Shown one piece after another: positions 20,201 to 31,590 of a stretch of 64,000 nt of DNA; position 1 is the first letter of the stretch; each line of letters begins with the position of its first letter. Origin of the DNA: Annona cherimola. Its lineage: Eukaryota; Streptophyta; Magnoliopsida; Magnoliales; Annonaceae. The DNA lies in the NCBI GenBank assembly GCA_030490835.1, contig CM059977.1:24967335-25031334 (forward strand), read 5' to 3'. Both the position numbers and the translations under genes were made by a program. Below the pieces are notes generated by a model, which was not told where the DNA came from, made no database searches, and saw only the letters and a list, made by a program, of their open reading frames with translations.

Positions 20201-23200
20201 TTAGTGGCCTTAGAAGATACACATGAAAGAAAAAAGAGGTGCTGAGGCAACCACCTCCCTCCTGCTCTGTCTGTGACACCCCCTTTCTTGCAACTGCCGT
20301 GCCATGGCACACCCCCAGGTTTCCCCCAGGTGGAGGTATCACAAAGAACACCTGCTTGTGGCTTGATGTGAACTATTTTACCAAGTTGACCTATAAGTGC
20401 TCATACCTAAGCACTTGCATTCCCAAGATCACTATAAAAAAAAGGGCTAGTGAAAATCATAACATAGGGAGATATAAAAGGTCCATGTGATTAATACATA
20501 AGTCTTGTTTAAAAGCAAATAACATATGATCTGGGATACAAATTGCTTAAATTCCTCGATTGCTTGACTCTCCTTTCTCATTGAGAATTTGGCTCTAGAC
20601 TCTAACTTAGGATCCTGTTTAATCACTGAAAATAAAATCATATGAACTAGAATCTCAATAAGTGAACGTTTTCTCCTCATTTAAATTCATTTTTAACAAT
20701 TTTGGTCTAGCGATGAAAATGCAAGCTTTTTTTTATAGCATCATATGAAATAATCATTCCATACCCAATGTTCATGAATGCAGTTTCATTGATGCATGAG
20801 TTAGCACACACTATGCATCCACAGGCATTGCTAAGCAACTTACCTGTACACTTATATGTAGCCATCCTACACATTTGTGAGCAAAAACACATTATATAGT
20901 CATGAGCTCGTCTGTTGCACGCGCCAAACACATTTCCATGGACTATCATTTGCTAGCAAGTCCAACATGCAAGCTTGCTTCAACCTACATGCTTATGCAT
21001 CATGCCTATTAACACTTTGATGAAAATTATATCTTAAACAACATACAATTCACATCATCATCATGATTAATCTTTACTCATAAGAAAGCACTTAAAAGCA
21101 TGAAAATTTAAAAAGAAAGTCATGACATTGCAAATTGAAGCATGTAAGTAACACATTTTTAAAATATTAAATTATTTGTTTAAACTTGGACTCAATCGTA
21201 TAAAGTACATAATGGCGAGGCTTATTTTAATTCAAATTCAACATTCATAACGGGCCAGGTTGGCCCCCAAATCAAGAGATAGATGGCTGCTTATCAGTCT
21301 ATTCTTTGAAAATAACAGAGCAGTTGAGTCCAAGATCCCACACTATATTATATAATATTTATATATTTTTTTGTACATAGCAAGAGAAAAAATAGGATCA
21401 GTGTGTTACAAATAATATATATTTTTTCTCCCATTGGATTTTAACTCCAAACACCATACCTGGTGGCTTACTAACTCATCTATTTCTTATAGAAGTATGC
21501 TTCAAATTACTTTAATTACACAAACCAAGGCAGAGTAGATCTATATTGTAAGCATGGGGCATCCATTAATTTCAATTTATTTTGCTCCATGGGCTACTTA
21601 ATGTCAGCCAACTGGGGTAATATCTCGCAGCATCCATAATCAATTTGGACCATCCAAACTGTAGAACCTCTATCTTCCTTTAGAGGTCAAAAGATGGCTC
21701 ATCCATCATTTACTGATTCATGAAAAGTGGACCTATTTGGTCTTGACATTGGGCATTAAACATTAGGGTAGAAATCCCTGTTTTTAGACATTTTAAACTC
21801 AACTTAGCAGCCCCACATATTCCTGCTGCTGGGTGGTTAACTAATATAAATTTATTCGTGTTAACTTGTTGATTAAAATACCTTGGCTTAGTATGGGGTC
21901 CATTTATTACTTAAATGTTTTAAAGATGAAGGCCAATCATATGTGGCCACTTAGGCGAGCACAAGTCATATTTTTTTAGTGTTTTTTTTTTATTATTTTT
22001 ATTTTTATAAATATGTTGATTTAGGTGTATTTAATCTATAGTCCAAGTTTTACCAATTTTTGATATATTTATATTTTTTATTTTTAAACGCAAGGGTATT
22101 GTGGTAATTTTCATAAGAGGAAAATGACCACAATACCCTTGCGTTTAAAAATAAAAAATATAAATATATCAAAAATTGGTAAATTTTGTATTATAGATTA
22201 AATACACAAATTAGCATGTTTATAAAAAAAATTTTAAAAATAAAAATATAGGTTAAACGGCCTGATGCAGTTGGGGTCCGACTTTAGCCGGCAATAGGGG
22301 ATCATCCGTTATTCAAGATATAGCTAATCCATTCTCAATTTGGTTAACTGTTATAAATTTCTTTGAGCACATATTGCTATCAAAAGCTGGCCCTCACTGT
22401 TTGGCATCTTTGAGGTGGATGTCATTCTATTTAGATCTCAAAGTCTCAAGCCAAATCATACTGGTTATATTCCTTTCTGATCCATATGCTAAGAAATTTG
22501 AACAAGATTAAGTGCTTGCTTATTTAGTCGATTTAGTTGGATGAACAATGGACTTAGGATTCTTTTCCTTTTACTACCTTCCCTTCTCCTTTCCCCAATT
22601 GCTCCCTGACGTTGCAGCAGCAACACTCAACTCTTAACACTCGATTCTTCTTACTCTTGGCAACCAAGGTTGGAAGCTCCTGCCTTGCAAGACCCATGCA
22701 ATAAAAAGAAACCACGTCCACAAATTCACATAACAGAGATGGTCCTGCAAGCTCTCATTTCCAAGGCCTGTAGTGAAAGTTTTGCAATGAGCACCCCTCA
22801 TGAGTGCTACTTTTTCATGATCATAGTGCCCAGCTAGACGTTATCATGCACTATGTTCTGGGATCCCATTTACCCATTAGTCCTCCTATCTTAACGAGGT
22901 AGTGTAGTCAACTAGACGTCTCATCCATACTAATACCATGCATTAAAAGTTTTTTTTTTTTTTTTATCCCAAAGTTGTTTTTTTTAAAATCTATGATAAT
23001 TATTTTACCCAAAATTTAACTATTTGGATTAATTCTAATTTCAGCACTTTTTAATCCCAATTTCTTTTGCTTATATAATGTTATTTTCATAAGCATAATT
23101 CATTACTTTAACCATAATACTTTTTCATAGGGATATCACACCCACCCACCATCTACTCACTCTCTTCCTCTCTCTCAGGTTAAAAATGTTCATTGACATG

Positions 23201-25289
23201 TATACGAAGAGAAATCCAAATATATTATTGACTATGAAGTTTGAGACCTCATATATTGTGAAATAATTAGTAATAATATCATGGACTCACCTTAAGACAA
23301 TGTAGCCAGAAACTGGGCTGTATCTGTTTAAGCAGAAAATATTTTGATGAAGTTGTGACCATGTTGGGAAAATTACTTTTGGAACCAATTTCCTTGACTG
23401 CAATCTCATGTAGTTTATCTCTGTTATCATCAGCTGAGTGGACAAGCTGCTGAACTTTCTCTTAAAGGAAGCCCCTATTGGATGGCTCCAGAGGTATTCT
23501 CCTTGCAATCACATTTTTTCAGTGTTCATCGTGGCTGTCCCTTTCAATGGTCATTTTCTTTCCTGCTGCAGGTGATGCAAGCTATGATGCAGAGGGAGAC
23601 TGAATATGGTCTTGCTGTTGATATTTGGAGTCTAGGTTGCACTGTTATTGAGATGTTTACTGGGAAAGCTCCCTGGATGGAACTTGAATGGGTTAGCAGT
23701 TGTTGTCTCCTATGTTGTTTCTTGTGAATCTTAATAACTTAAAATGCTGTCTTATCTAAGCAAGATGTCTAAGCTGCTTCTGAGGTAGGCCCTACTGGAT
23801 CTGTGCTGTTGCTTGAACAATCAAACTGCCTGGGTCATGTATTTTGCTGGCATGGTATTTGAAACGTAGATTATTTGTCAATTCTTTTAAGATACCTATT
23901 TCCTTGGAATATGGCCTGAAAGTTTCACGGGGTGCGTGGTGCAGCCCATCTGATGGACAGACTATATTTCAAAACTCACCAATGGGCACTATTTGTTATC
24001 ATATTGAGCCATTGATTTCTCTTTGGTGGATGGATGCTGTCATCTTGGTATCAAATGTTCATTGGTAACTTTTTTTTTAATCAATGCAGGCAGCGGCCAT
24101 GTTTAAAGTTTTAAGGAATGAAACACCTCCTATACCGGAAGCATTATCTGCTGAGGGTAAGGATTTTGTTCGGTTGTGCTTACAGAGGGACCCAGCAGAC
24201 AGGCCATCAGCAAGTGCTCTGCTTGAGCATCCTTTTGTAAATAACTCTAATCATCAAGAACTCCCTAGTTCTGTGCAGGGATTCTTACCAACAAAACCAA
24301 TGGTACGTCCATTTCTTTGCATCTGTTTGGTTGTACTTATAAGTCCCTAGCTGCATGTCTGCTATGAGAAAATTGATTTTTAGCAACCATAAGCTTTATT
24401 GAAAAAGCCAATTTTTTGTGGCTAAAGGTTTGTTGAAAAGAAAGTGGTTGCAAATGTTTTCTGGCATATGTGCTTAGCAATCAAGAAAAAGCTTAATTAT
24501 AGGCAAGAACGTGCAACCAAACACTTTGTTGCTCATAGTTATTTGATGGAAACAGAACATCTGTTACCAATAATCATTATATGCAATGAAATATTAGTTA
24601 TATATACCAAAGTAATTTGTGGATTGTGGCACTTAATGCAAAAATTTCATGACCTCTCTTTCATGTTTTAATTCCATATTCAGAGGACAATTATTCACAG
24701 ATTCATCTGAATTTCACCCAGTCCCACCGTTGAAAATGTTTATTGATATCCTGCTTGGTGCTTATCCAGGATGTTCAGAGTCCAAGAGACATGGCTAGCT
24801 TGATGCAAATTTCTCCAGGCACAAGGGCTAATAAATCAAAAGAACAAATGAATGGGTAAGCTCCCTGTCCTTTCTTTTTTCCAACCAACATTCCGTTTCT
24901 CATCTTGTCATTCAACTTTGCAAGTGCTGCTTCCAGATTCATTTGTATATTGCTTACTTTTTTTCTACAGTCACACCAGTCAATCTTATTCTGAATCTTC
25001 CAAAAGATCTGCTGGAGCATCACGGCATTCTCCTCGTTCGACACTGGATGCTCTCCCTAGTCTCTCTCCGCCACACCCAAATGACAAAATTTATCATCCT
25101 AGCACCTCTGAAAGTCTCTCAAACAAAAAGCAATTGGGCACTCGTAATGGACACCCTATTCCATTGCCCAGCTCTAAGAGAGAAGCGACAAGCCTTTCCC
25201 GGCATAATTTTATTGGAGATCCAACTGAGAATTTTAAGCTTATGGCCAGCTCAAATCCAAGGGGGGCTCAAAGTATGGCTTACAGGTAA
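17231..25289 (+). CDS. MAPKKK5: MAPKKK5-type MEKK-family protein kinase, 11 coding exons, 672 aa
   Basis: Ser/Thr kinase that phosphorylates MAPKKs. Exons by GT-AG signals and phase: 17231-17556, 18219-18722, 18800-18887, 19270-19332, 19430-19593, 20024-20099, 23434-23493, 23572-23691, 24090-24302, 24770-24855, 24971-25289; total 2019 nt, one frame. The N-terminus is Ser/Pro-rich with RLTRQ..FGYLTDEDV, as I recall for Arabidopsis MAPKKK5. Kinase domain about 257-516: GSGTFGKVY loop, catalytic Lys286 (CAMKEV), HRD 381-383 with IKGGN, DFG 401-403, KGSPYWMAPE 418-427, then VDIWSLGCT, AAAMFKV and RDPADRPSA. The Ser-rich tail is typical. Arabidopsis MAPKKK3/5 act in immune signalling upstream of MKK4/5 and MPK3/6. 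Oddities: Trp467 where relatives usually have Gly, and a stop embedded in a CAG|GTAAGG donor-like site, so the last few residues may differ by splicing. Orthology to MAPKKK5 specifically is inferred. Confidence 0.9.
20100..23433 (+). other. Large intron 6 of the MAPKKK gene, repeat-filled
   Basis: The 3334-bp intron (donor GTAAGT, acceptor CATCAG) splits the kinase domain after DFGMAKH. Bases 20220-20350 form a GC-rich island with short C-rich runs (TGTGACACCCCC), which may be an old LTR edge; I found no partner LTR. Bases 21965-22262 are a hairpin MITE. The rest is AT-rich, with no second gene visible. Confidence 0.75.
21965..22262. mobile_element. Intronic hairpin MITE with perfect 54-bp arms
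   Basis: Bases 22052-22105 and 22127-22180 are exact inverse complements by eye, separated by a 21-base loop; weaker pairing continues outward on both sides. The arms contain the AAAATTGGTAAA / GTATTTAATCTATA core found in other hairpins of this window. It lies in sense-strand intron 6 of the kinase gene. Confidence 0.85.
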
Positions 25290-26029
25290 GGATGTTTGGA
25301 ATTTCATTTCAAATGCAGGAAAAGCAGTTAACTAGATTTTCCTCCTAAGTTATCCATCTCAAGTCCCATGTTTATGTTCTAAGAATGGTGTGCTGCCAGA
25401 AGCCTTGTAAAAATGTATTTGCCTCAACTCCATGTAATTTTTTAACTTTCGATTTTGACTAATTTTTGTGTACTGCCTATTATTTCATTGCCTCGTAAAC
25501 TTCGTTTTGACAAATGTACCTGCATAATTGTCACAAACTTTGTTTCATCTTGGCCGTCAATTCTCCTACGACAAATTAACAATATTCAGAAATAGTTGAA
25601 CGCACCTGGGTGCACTTAGACTTATGTACTCAGGTCTTGGATTAACAATTGTGTAAAAAAAAAAAAATTTAGACACTGGGGTGTATGTAACTGGGGTCCA
25701 ACAATATTGAGGCTATTTGCTCAACTTGCGTGGAAGCTACAATGTTTTGACATACGCAGACGGACCCAGAGGCCAACGAGAAGTAGATCAACGATTAATG
25801 GCGATGGAAAATAAAGATAGAAAGCCATATCCATGCTTGTTCTTTTAACACCAAGTTGACAGAAAAAGAGAATCACTAAAATGTTTGTATGGTTCGCATC
25901 GCCCATCATTGTCTGTCTTTGTGGGGGAAGAAACAGAATAGTACATTGAGACGTAGGCAGTCTAGGCTGCATATTTTGATCTCCTTGCTATTACAAGCAA
26001 TTCATTGGGTTCGCTGATCAAGCAAGTAC
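25290..26029. other. 3' flank of the kinase gene
   Basis: Probable 3' UTR, then spacer. It includes a 103-bp fragment (25603-25705) related to the hairpin MITE at 7882-8142 (CGCACCTGGGTGCACTTAG left end). No other gene is visible. Confidence 0.45.
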
Positions 26030-26193
26030 TCTTTATCACTGTTTAAAGAACTGAACCAGACGGTCGAACCCTATAAATCATTCATGTTACAGTTTACTGA
26101 TTTTTCCGGTTCAATCACCAGTTTGCATCCGTTGAACTGGAAAACCCAAGAACCGATTTCATGACCCGGTTAGGTTTTCAAAACATTGCTCTG
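26030..26193. mobile_element. Short AACCGG-type MITE, probable
   Basis: Ends CACTGTTTAAAGAACTGAACC-like and the inverse of CAATGTTTTGAAAACC bracket about 160 bp containing CCGGTTCAATCACC and GACCCGGTTAGG. The ends resemble a shorter cousin of the Mutator-like family in this window. The flanking 9-mers match only weakly. Confidence 0.5.
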
Positions 26194-26984
26194 TCAAGAA
26201 GTTGCAAGTGGAAATCCGTCTTTGGTACTTGGTGGATTCAAGAGGCTGAACAAAGGCTAATTGATGCATGTTCAGCACATGATTTACCTCCTCTTCCTCC
26301 AATTTAAGAAGAGGTTGGCATCACTTCCTTTCAATAGCCCAAAAGACCAAGAAAAGAAAACGTCAATTGAACTACTAAATTGGACCAAGATGAGAAAATT
26401 TTCCCAAATCAGAAACGCTAGTAGGTCGCATTCCGAATCTTGAATTCTAGTATTAGATACATTATTAGAAACAGTATCAGGTCGTATTCATAAATAAATA
26501 AATAAAAAGATACATTATTTTTGTTTTCTGCGGAAGTGCTGTCTGGGAAGATGAAGGGGATTGGTTGATTGGGAGCTCTACCGGGTTGGCTCTGTTATGT
26601 GGTTCTCTGAGCTCTTGAAAAATTAAAGTGCCCCATGATTATAGTTAATACAAGGTCAAAAATAAAGTCTAAGGGAATTTAGGCCAAGAGATAATCCCAA
26701 GATAATTTTCACAAATTATCATCGAAATTGAAGAATCCCAACTGTTGTTACATAATCTTGATGGAGCAACTAAAGAGGGATCCAACAGAGTCCCAAGAAA
26801 CAAGATTGCCCACTAAGGCTCTGTTTAGCCCCGGTTATTATCGGGGTTCTTAGTTTGAAAAGCACGCACGCGTTTCATTAATAAGTGTTTGACAAGCTCA
26901 TGTAAAAGCCGTATTTAAGTTATTTTTTCTCCAAAAAAAACGGAGAATTTAGCTTTTTTGGGAAGCAAGAATCCTAACTCTCAA

Positions 26985-27475
26985 AAAAAAATAGGCTTAT
27001 TCTCAAATATACCAACTAAGTTTGACCTTAATTCCAAATATACCCATTACGTTTTCAAAATCCTAAATATACTCACTATATTTGCATTTAATCTAAAAAA
27101 ATATCCATTCCGTCAAAATCCATTAGTTAATTTTTTTTAAATACCCAAAATACCCCTATTACAAAATATTAAATGATGAAATAAATAAATAAATGAAATT
27201 GAGGCGCTTTAAATTTAAAATTCATGTGCAATTAGGGCAATAGTAAATTATAATATTCAATTTTTCCAATTATCATAAATTGAGGGGTATATTAGTAATT
27301 TCGCATATTCTCTAACGGCGTTAACCCGTAGAATGAGTATTTTTGGAATTAAATGCAAACACAATGGGTATATTTGGGATTTTGGAAATATAGTGGGTAT
27401 ATTTAGAATTAAAGTTTAACGTAATGAGTATATTTGGAAATAATCTAAAAAAATATAGTGCTTAAATTTTTTTAT
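26985..27475. mobile_element. MITE with about 100-bp inverted arms built of a repeated motif
   Basis: The left arm (27000-27100) repeats CAAATATACC and AATATACCCA about every 30 bases; the right arm (27340-27455) is its inverse (GGGTATATTTGGGAT, GTGGGTATATTTAG, ATGAGTATATTTGG). The middle is AT-rich and non-coding. A fragment of the same motif lies at about 57525-57590. Confidence 0.75.
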
Positions 27476-27533
27476 TATTTTTCAAAGTGTGACCAAACGG
27501 ACCTAACATTTTCTCTCATCATGAACATAACTA

Positions 27534-27805
27534 AACATGTGTTTGGAAAGTAATGATAGTATAAAAGTTTTTGAAATAGAAGAAAATAATGTAACATGAT
27601 AAGGGTAATGATAAAGAGTAAAGATAATAAAGTTAAAATAGATAAGTTAGTTGTATTGGTAGTCGTGTAAAACTAATTTAAAAATAGGATGATTATATAG
27701 GAAAATGTGAAGAAATAATTAAAAAATAAGATAAGTGTGGAGAGTCAAAAACTTTATATTGAAAAATTTTGTTTGAACGATTTTAGGTGCATCCAAGCAT
27801 ACGCT
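27534..27805 (+). mobile_element. Tourist-like MITE, degenerate copy
   Basis: It begins CATGTGTTTGGAAAGTAATG and ends near CCAAGCATACGC. The body carries the family marks (AAGTTAAAATAGATAAG, GAAAATGTGAAGAAATAATT). The target triplet is not clear. Confidence 0.65.
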
Positions 27806-27974
27806 ACACATCTGCGACAAATTTCATCCACCACAGCTGCATCTGCCTCACCTCCTAATGGACCAGGATGAATGTCTGTATAATATACTATGAAAAGAGA
27901 TTCCCAAATGAAATGTGCTACGATTTAGGGTCAAGGCAATCATACTTATACATATAAGGAAAATTTAGTATTGC

Positions 27975-28180
27975 TTCCAGCTCATTTAGCGCAGTGGAAA
28001 GCACGTTGGTGGATGCTCAACAGGTCGAATTCTTGTCTTCCCAATGGTGGAGTATAAATTTCCCTCCAAAGTGGTAGCGCATTATCTAGTTCCTTCATGT
28101 TGTGAGGATTTTACGTGTGTTAATTTAACATGAAGATTTTGCACGTGTTAATTTGTTATATCAGATATAGATTTATATAT
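27975..28180 (+). mobile_element. tRNA-derived SINE-like sequence
   Basis: TTAGCGCAGTGGAAAGC (A-box-like) is followed after about 30 bases by CAGGTCGAATTCTTG (B-box-like). Downstream are two TTTxACGTGTxTTAATTT repeats. It does not fold as a tRNA end to end. No target duplication was found. Confidence 0.5.
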
Positions 28181-28182
28181 AA

Positions 28183-28527
28183 GAGTGCATCGGAACAACG
28201 GTATATTTGTTCAAAAATAGGCCCCGCGCATATTAAAATATAATAAAACTTTATATAATCATTATCCATATATAAATTTGATAGCAAATAGTTTACACGT
28301 CGAAAAATCTATTTTAAAGTTGTTATTTACATCAAATTATTTTATTACGTTAAATTTGTACTATTTTCAATTGGAGTTCATACACATATCCAATTAGGAT
28401 GGAAATTAGTATAGTAATAGAATACATAATTTTAAATACAATTGGAGTAAATTATAATTTTATGATCATATGAAATCCATTTTGGCACAACTGCACTGTT
28501 ATTACGCTGCAGTTGCACTGTACCTGA
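28183..28527. mobile_element. MITE of the (TA)n-flanked family, diverged copy
   Basis: The body matches the 36.74-37.10 kb element in order (AAACTTTATATAATCATTATC, TTTTATTACGTTAAATTTG, GGATGGAAATTAGTATAG). TA-rich microsatellites flank both sides (TTATATATAAG left, ATTTATATATATATATA right). Confidence 0.65.
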
Positions 28528-29709
28528 ATATTTATATATATATATACATGAATCACGAAAAAGGGAAAAGTTTAGTGTTTTAGTTTTCATTTTATTATTT
28601 AAATAATATCAAAAAGAGTGATTCAAATTATTAAATCTAAATGGTACGTGATATTATTTTCAGTAGCACATATGATCTATAGAAAGTATCAAGGTGAACT
28701 CTCATGCTGTTATGCTTGTTTTATATACCTTCGACCCAACATCTTCCCCTCGGAAGTTGGAAGTTCCTCTGCAAATTTCGTGGAAGTCAGCTCTTAGTTT
28801 TCAAGGGTAGAGACTCCAGCTGAAGCTACAGGAAGACTTCAAAAGGCTCATGAACATTACAAACGTTCTTAGAGGCATCTAAGCATCCCTCTAAACTATT
28901 TATTTGGATCCACTGTCATGTCCATCTAAAAATCGAGAAATCAAAATTTCCGAGGACGCAGACTTTACCCATTTCCCTCATCATCCCTCAAAAGCTTCCA
29001 AACCAAATACCCCCATGCAAATAGCAAACCGTGTTGGGTTGCAAGAGGCACAAACAGGCTCCAGCTTTTCCTTCCTCCATCCTAATGCTGCGCATGATTG
29101 CTGCTGGGAGAAAAGGAAGCTCGTTAGAGCGGATCCTCTCCACTACACCAAAGTCCTACAATGAAAGAATTTAACGCTGTACATAACATGAATCCGACTG
29201 CATTTAATGTCATTGGGCTGCAAACAGACGGTTCGCATATTTGGAACAAATTGGTCTCATATTTGGTTACAACTATTAATAAATGCAATCGTTTTTTTCA
29301 AAAAAGAAAATTGCTGCATATGGTATATATGTTGGCTGCAAAAAAAAAAAAAAAAAAGAAAAAAAGCCATTATCTGCAGCGGAATTAAATTTGGCTGCAA
29401 AGACATGGTTTTCTTGCCGTGTAGTCCCTCAATGCAGACAACGTGGAGGAACTCAAAACTCCTGCTGCTCTAGGCTCCTCCAGCTCCTCTCCAATGATCA
29501 TTCCTCCCTAATGACAAGGATCATGAAGGGCTGCGTCTGTTTTTCGTTAATGGCACTAACATGGCCATTGCAGCCGTCTTACCAGCAAATCGTCGGTCAA
29601 ATTTACAGAGTAGAAGCCAGGTCTGTGGACTTACATCACCAATTGGGATTTTCATTGGGGGTAAGAAAATCTTTTGGAAGGATACATAATAATACAAAGA
29701 ATCCTTTCA
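28528..29709. other. Unassigned intergenic DNA
   Basis: It contains an A-run at about 29340-29357. Bases 28900-29700 are less AT-rich than their surroundings and give several short overlapping ORFs without recognisable content. I cannot assign a gene. Confidence 0.4.
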
Positions 29710-29726
29710 AACACATACTGTTTTTT

Positions 29727-30036
29727 TTTATTGGTATATAATTACATGTATCTCAACACATATGATATTGAAGATCTGAGACATTCTTACAAATCTGGGG
29801 ACACATAACATCCCAAAGAAATCTGGAAGACACAGCTTCCAACAGCCACCTGGGAGACCACCTGCTCCCACACCTCACCCGGGAGACAAACCGCTCCCAT
29901 ACCTCACCCGGGAGACAAACCGCTCCCACACCCATCTATTTGGGACCGAAATCACGAATGGGATTCGATCCCGCGTCAACCGCAGAACGCTGTGGTGCGC
30001 CGCTGGTGACGACCAACCGAGCTAGCCTCGGTTGGT
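29727..30036 (-). mobile_element. tRNA-derived SINE (310 bp) with 17-bp target duplication
   Basis: The perfect direct repeat AACACATACTGTTTTTT is at 29710-29726 and 30037-30053. On the minus strand the element starts with CCAACCGAGGCTAGCTCGGTTGG, holding a clean A box (TAGCTCGGTTGG), then a B box (GGGATCGAATCCC), and ends in an A-rich tail. The middle has three copies of a roughly 28-bp unit (TGGGAGCGGTTTGTCTCCCG core) at about 29850-29935. All hallmarks of a recent SINE insertion are present. Confidence 0.92.
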
Positions 30037-30053
30037 AACACATACTGTTTTTT

Positions 30054-31590
30054 GAGCCTCAAGGAATTCGAGGAAACGGTGGTTGCTCCTCTAGGCAAGG
30101 AGCTGCATGTTTCCAAAATAGAACAAAAAGCATCAATTGAACTGAACCAGAGAGGAACAGAAGCTGCTGCTGCCACTTACAGCAAGAAAGCAGTTTTTAG
30201 TAACCCTTATTAGCAACAGAAATTCTTTATTGACAAGTAATATAATATATGCAAGAAAAAAATTTCTTATTATGGTGAGACTTTTAAACATAAGGAAAAT
30301 TTTCCTTGCTAATGATGATGCTCTGGCATGCAAATAAAATTTTCCTTATGATAATCCTTTTACAACAAAAACAAATATCATTTCCTAAAAATTATTGGCA
30401 ACCAAATTTTAACTTTTTAAAGAACATTTTTGGTTGCTATAAATTAAATTTTTGAAGTTAAATTACTGCTGCTGTGTTCATTGCCCAACAATATGCAATG
30501 CCAGGGGAGTTTGTAGCCGCTCATCCATTCAGTTGTTTATGGTCAGAGAAGATGGCAGTGGGTAATCTTGTTCATGGGGAATGTAATTAACCATTCAAAG
30601 GATGCTCCATCCTGATAGACTAAGCTTCATTGGTGGTAGTTGAATGACAATTTTTCTTTCCCATGTGCGCTTTGGTTGCTCAGGAAGTGCTAGTTGTACG
30701 GGTTCATGGGTTCAAGACTCAGAAAATCTCAGCTGATTCATCCTAAAGACTCTTCTCATTCGTATTTGCAAGAAATATACAGTACTGCTTGCTGAGATGA
30801 GAGCGACCTTGATCGGCAATACATTTACGTAGAAAAAGATTCCAACCTTTCAAAGAAGAAAAAAAAAGTTGCTATAAGAAAAGAAAATAAATTCATTAGA
30901 AACATAAAATGCTTATATAGAGGTGCGATGTCCTTTTAAATCAATTGGAACATAACAGCTCCTTTCCTTTCATCTCAATCCTGAAGCCAAATAAACATCC
31001 CAATTTCATAATATATTATACCATTATATGTGTCATATAACAACGATCCTGCTCCAACTCACATGCACAGCCCTAGTAGGTATTATTAGATACAAACGCC
31101 AATGCATCAAAAATGGGTCAATCAGATTACTACAGGGTATTGATGAACTCGAGAATTGAGATCCTAAACTCTTAATACGGTCATTCATTTCTTCAACATG
31201 AAAACAAAAGCATCCCGATCTGGTGAAGATGTCATCTTCAGCATTTTCGACATGGATGGTGTCAAAGAATTACAAGAAAGGAAAAAGAAAAAAACGAAAT
31301 CCTAATTAAAATAATGACACAAATCATACATGATCCAGCAAATAAAATGCGGGGCGCTGGGCCTGCAAATCTCTGCACATTGGATCGCCAATCAAAAGAT
31401 TCTCGAATGTATGCACCCAGTTAAGCTGCCGATTGTGAAGGTATTTTAAATGGTTCGAAAATGGTTGAATTGTCTGCAAGCAAGCATGTTGGGCAGGTGG
31501 GCTGATTCTAGTGATCCAAACATAGGGATGATATCAAGATTTCAGTTTCCCATCTGTTGTCTGAAGATCAAATCATCTTAGAAGAGCATT
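30054..31590. other. Intergenic DNA and probable 3' UTR of the methyltransferase gene
   Basis: The part nearest 31590 should be 3' UTR of the minus-strand gene. Bases 30230-30430 contain short inverted words (AAGGAAAATTTTCCTT) but no clear element. At 30668-30720 a TGGTTGCTCAGG...GGGTTCAAGACTC pair looks weakly like SINE A and B boxes. No gene is visible. Confidence 0.4.

Noticed and set aside
20220..20350. GC-rich island in intron 6 as the edge of a solo LTR
   Set aside because: TGTGACACC resembles an LTR start, but no end, partner LTR or target duplication was found.
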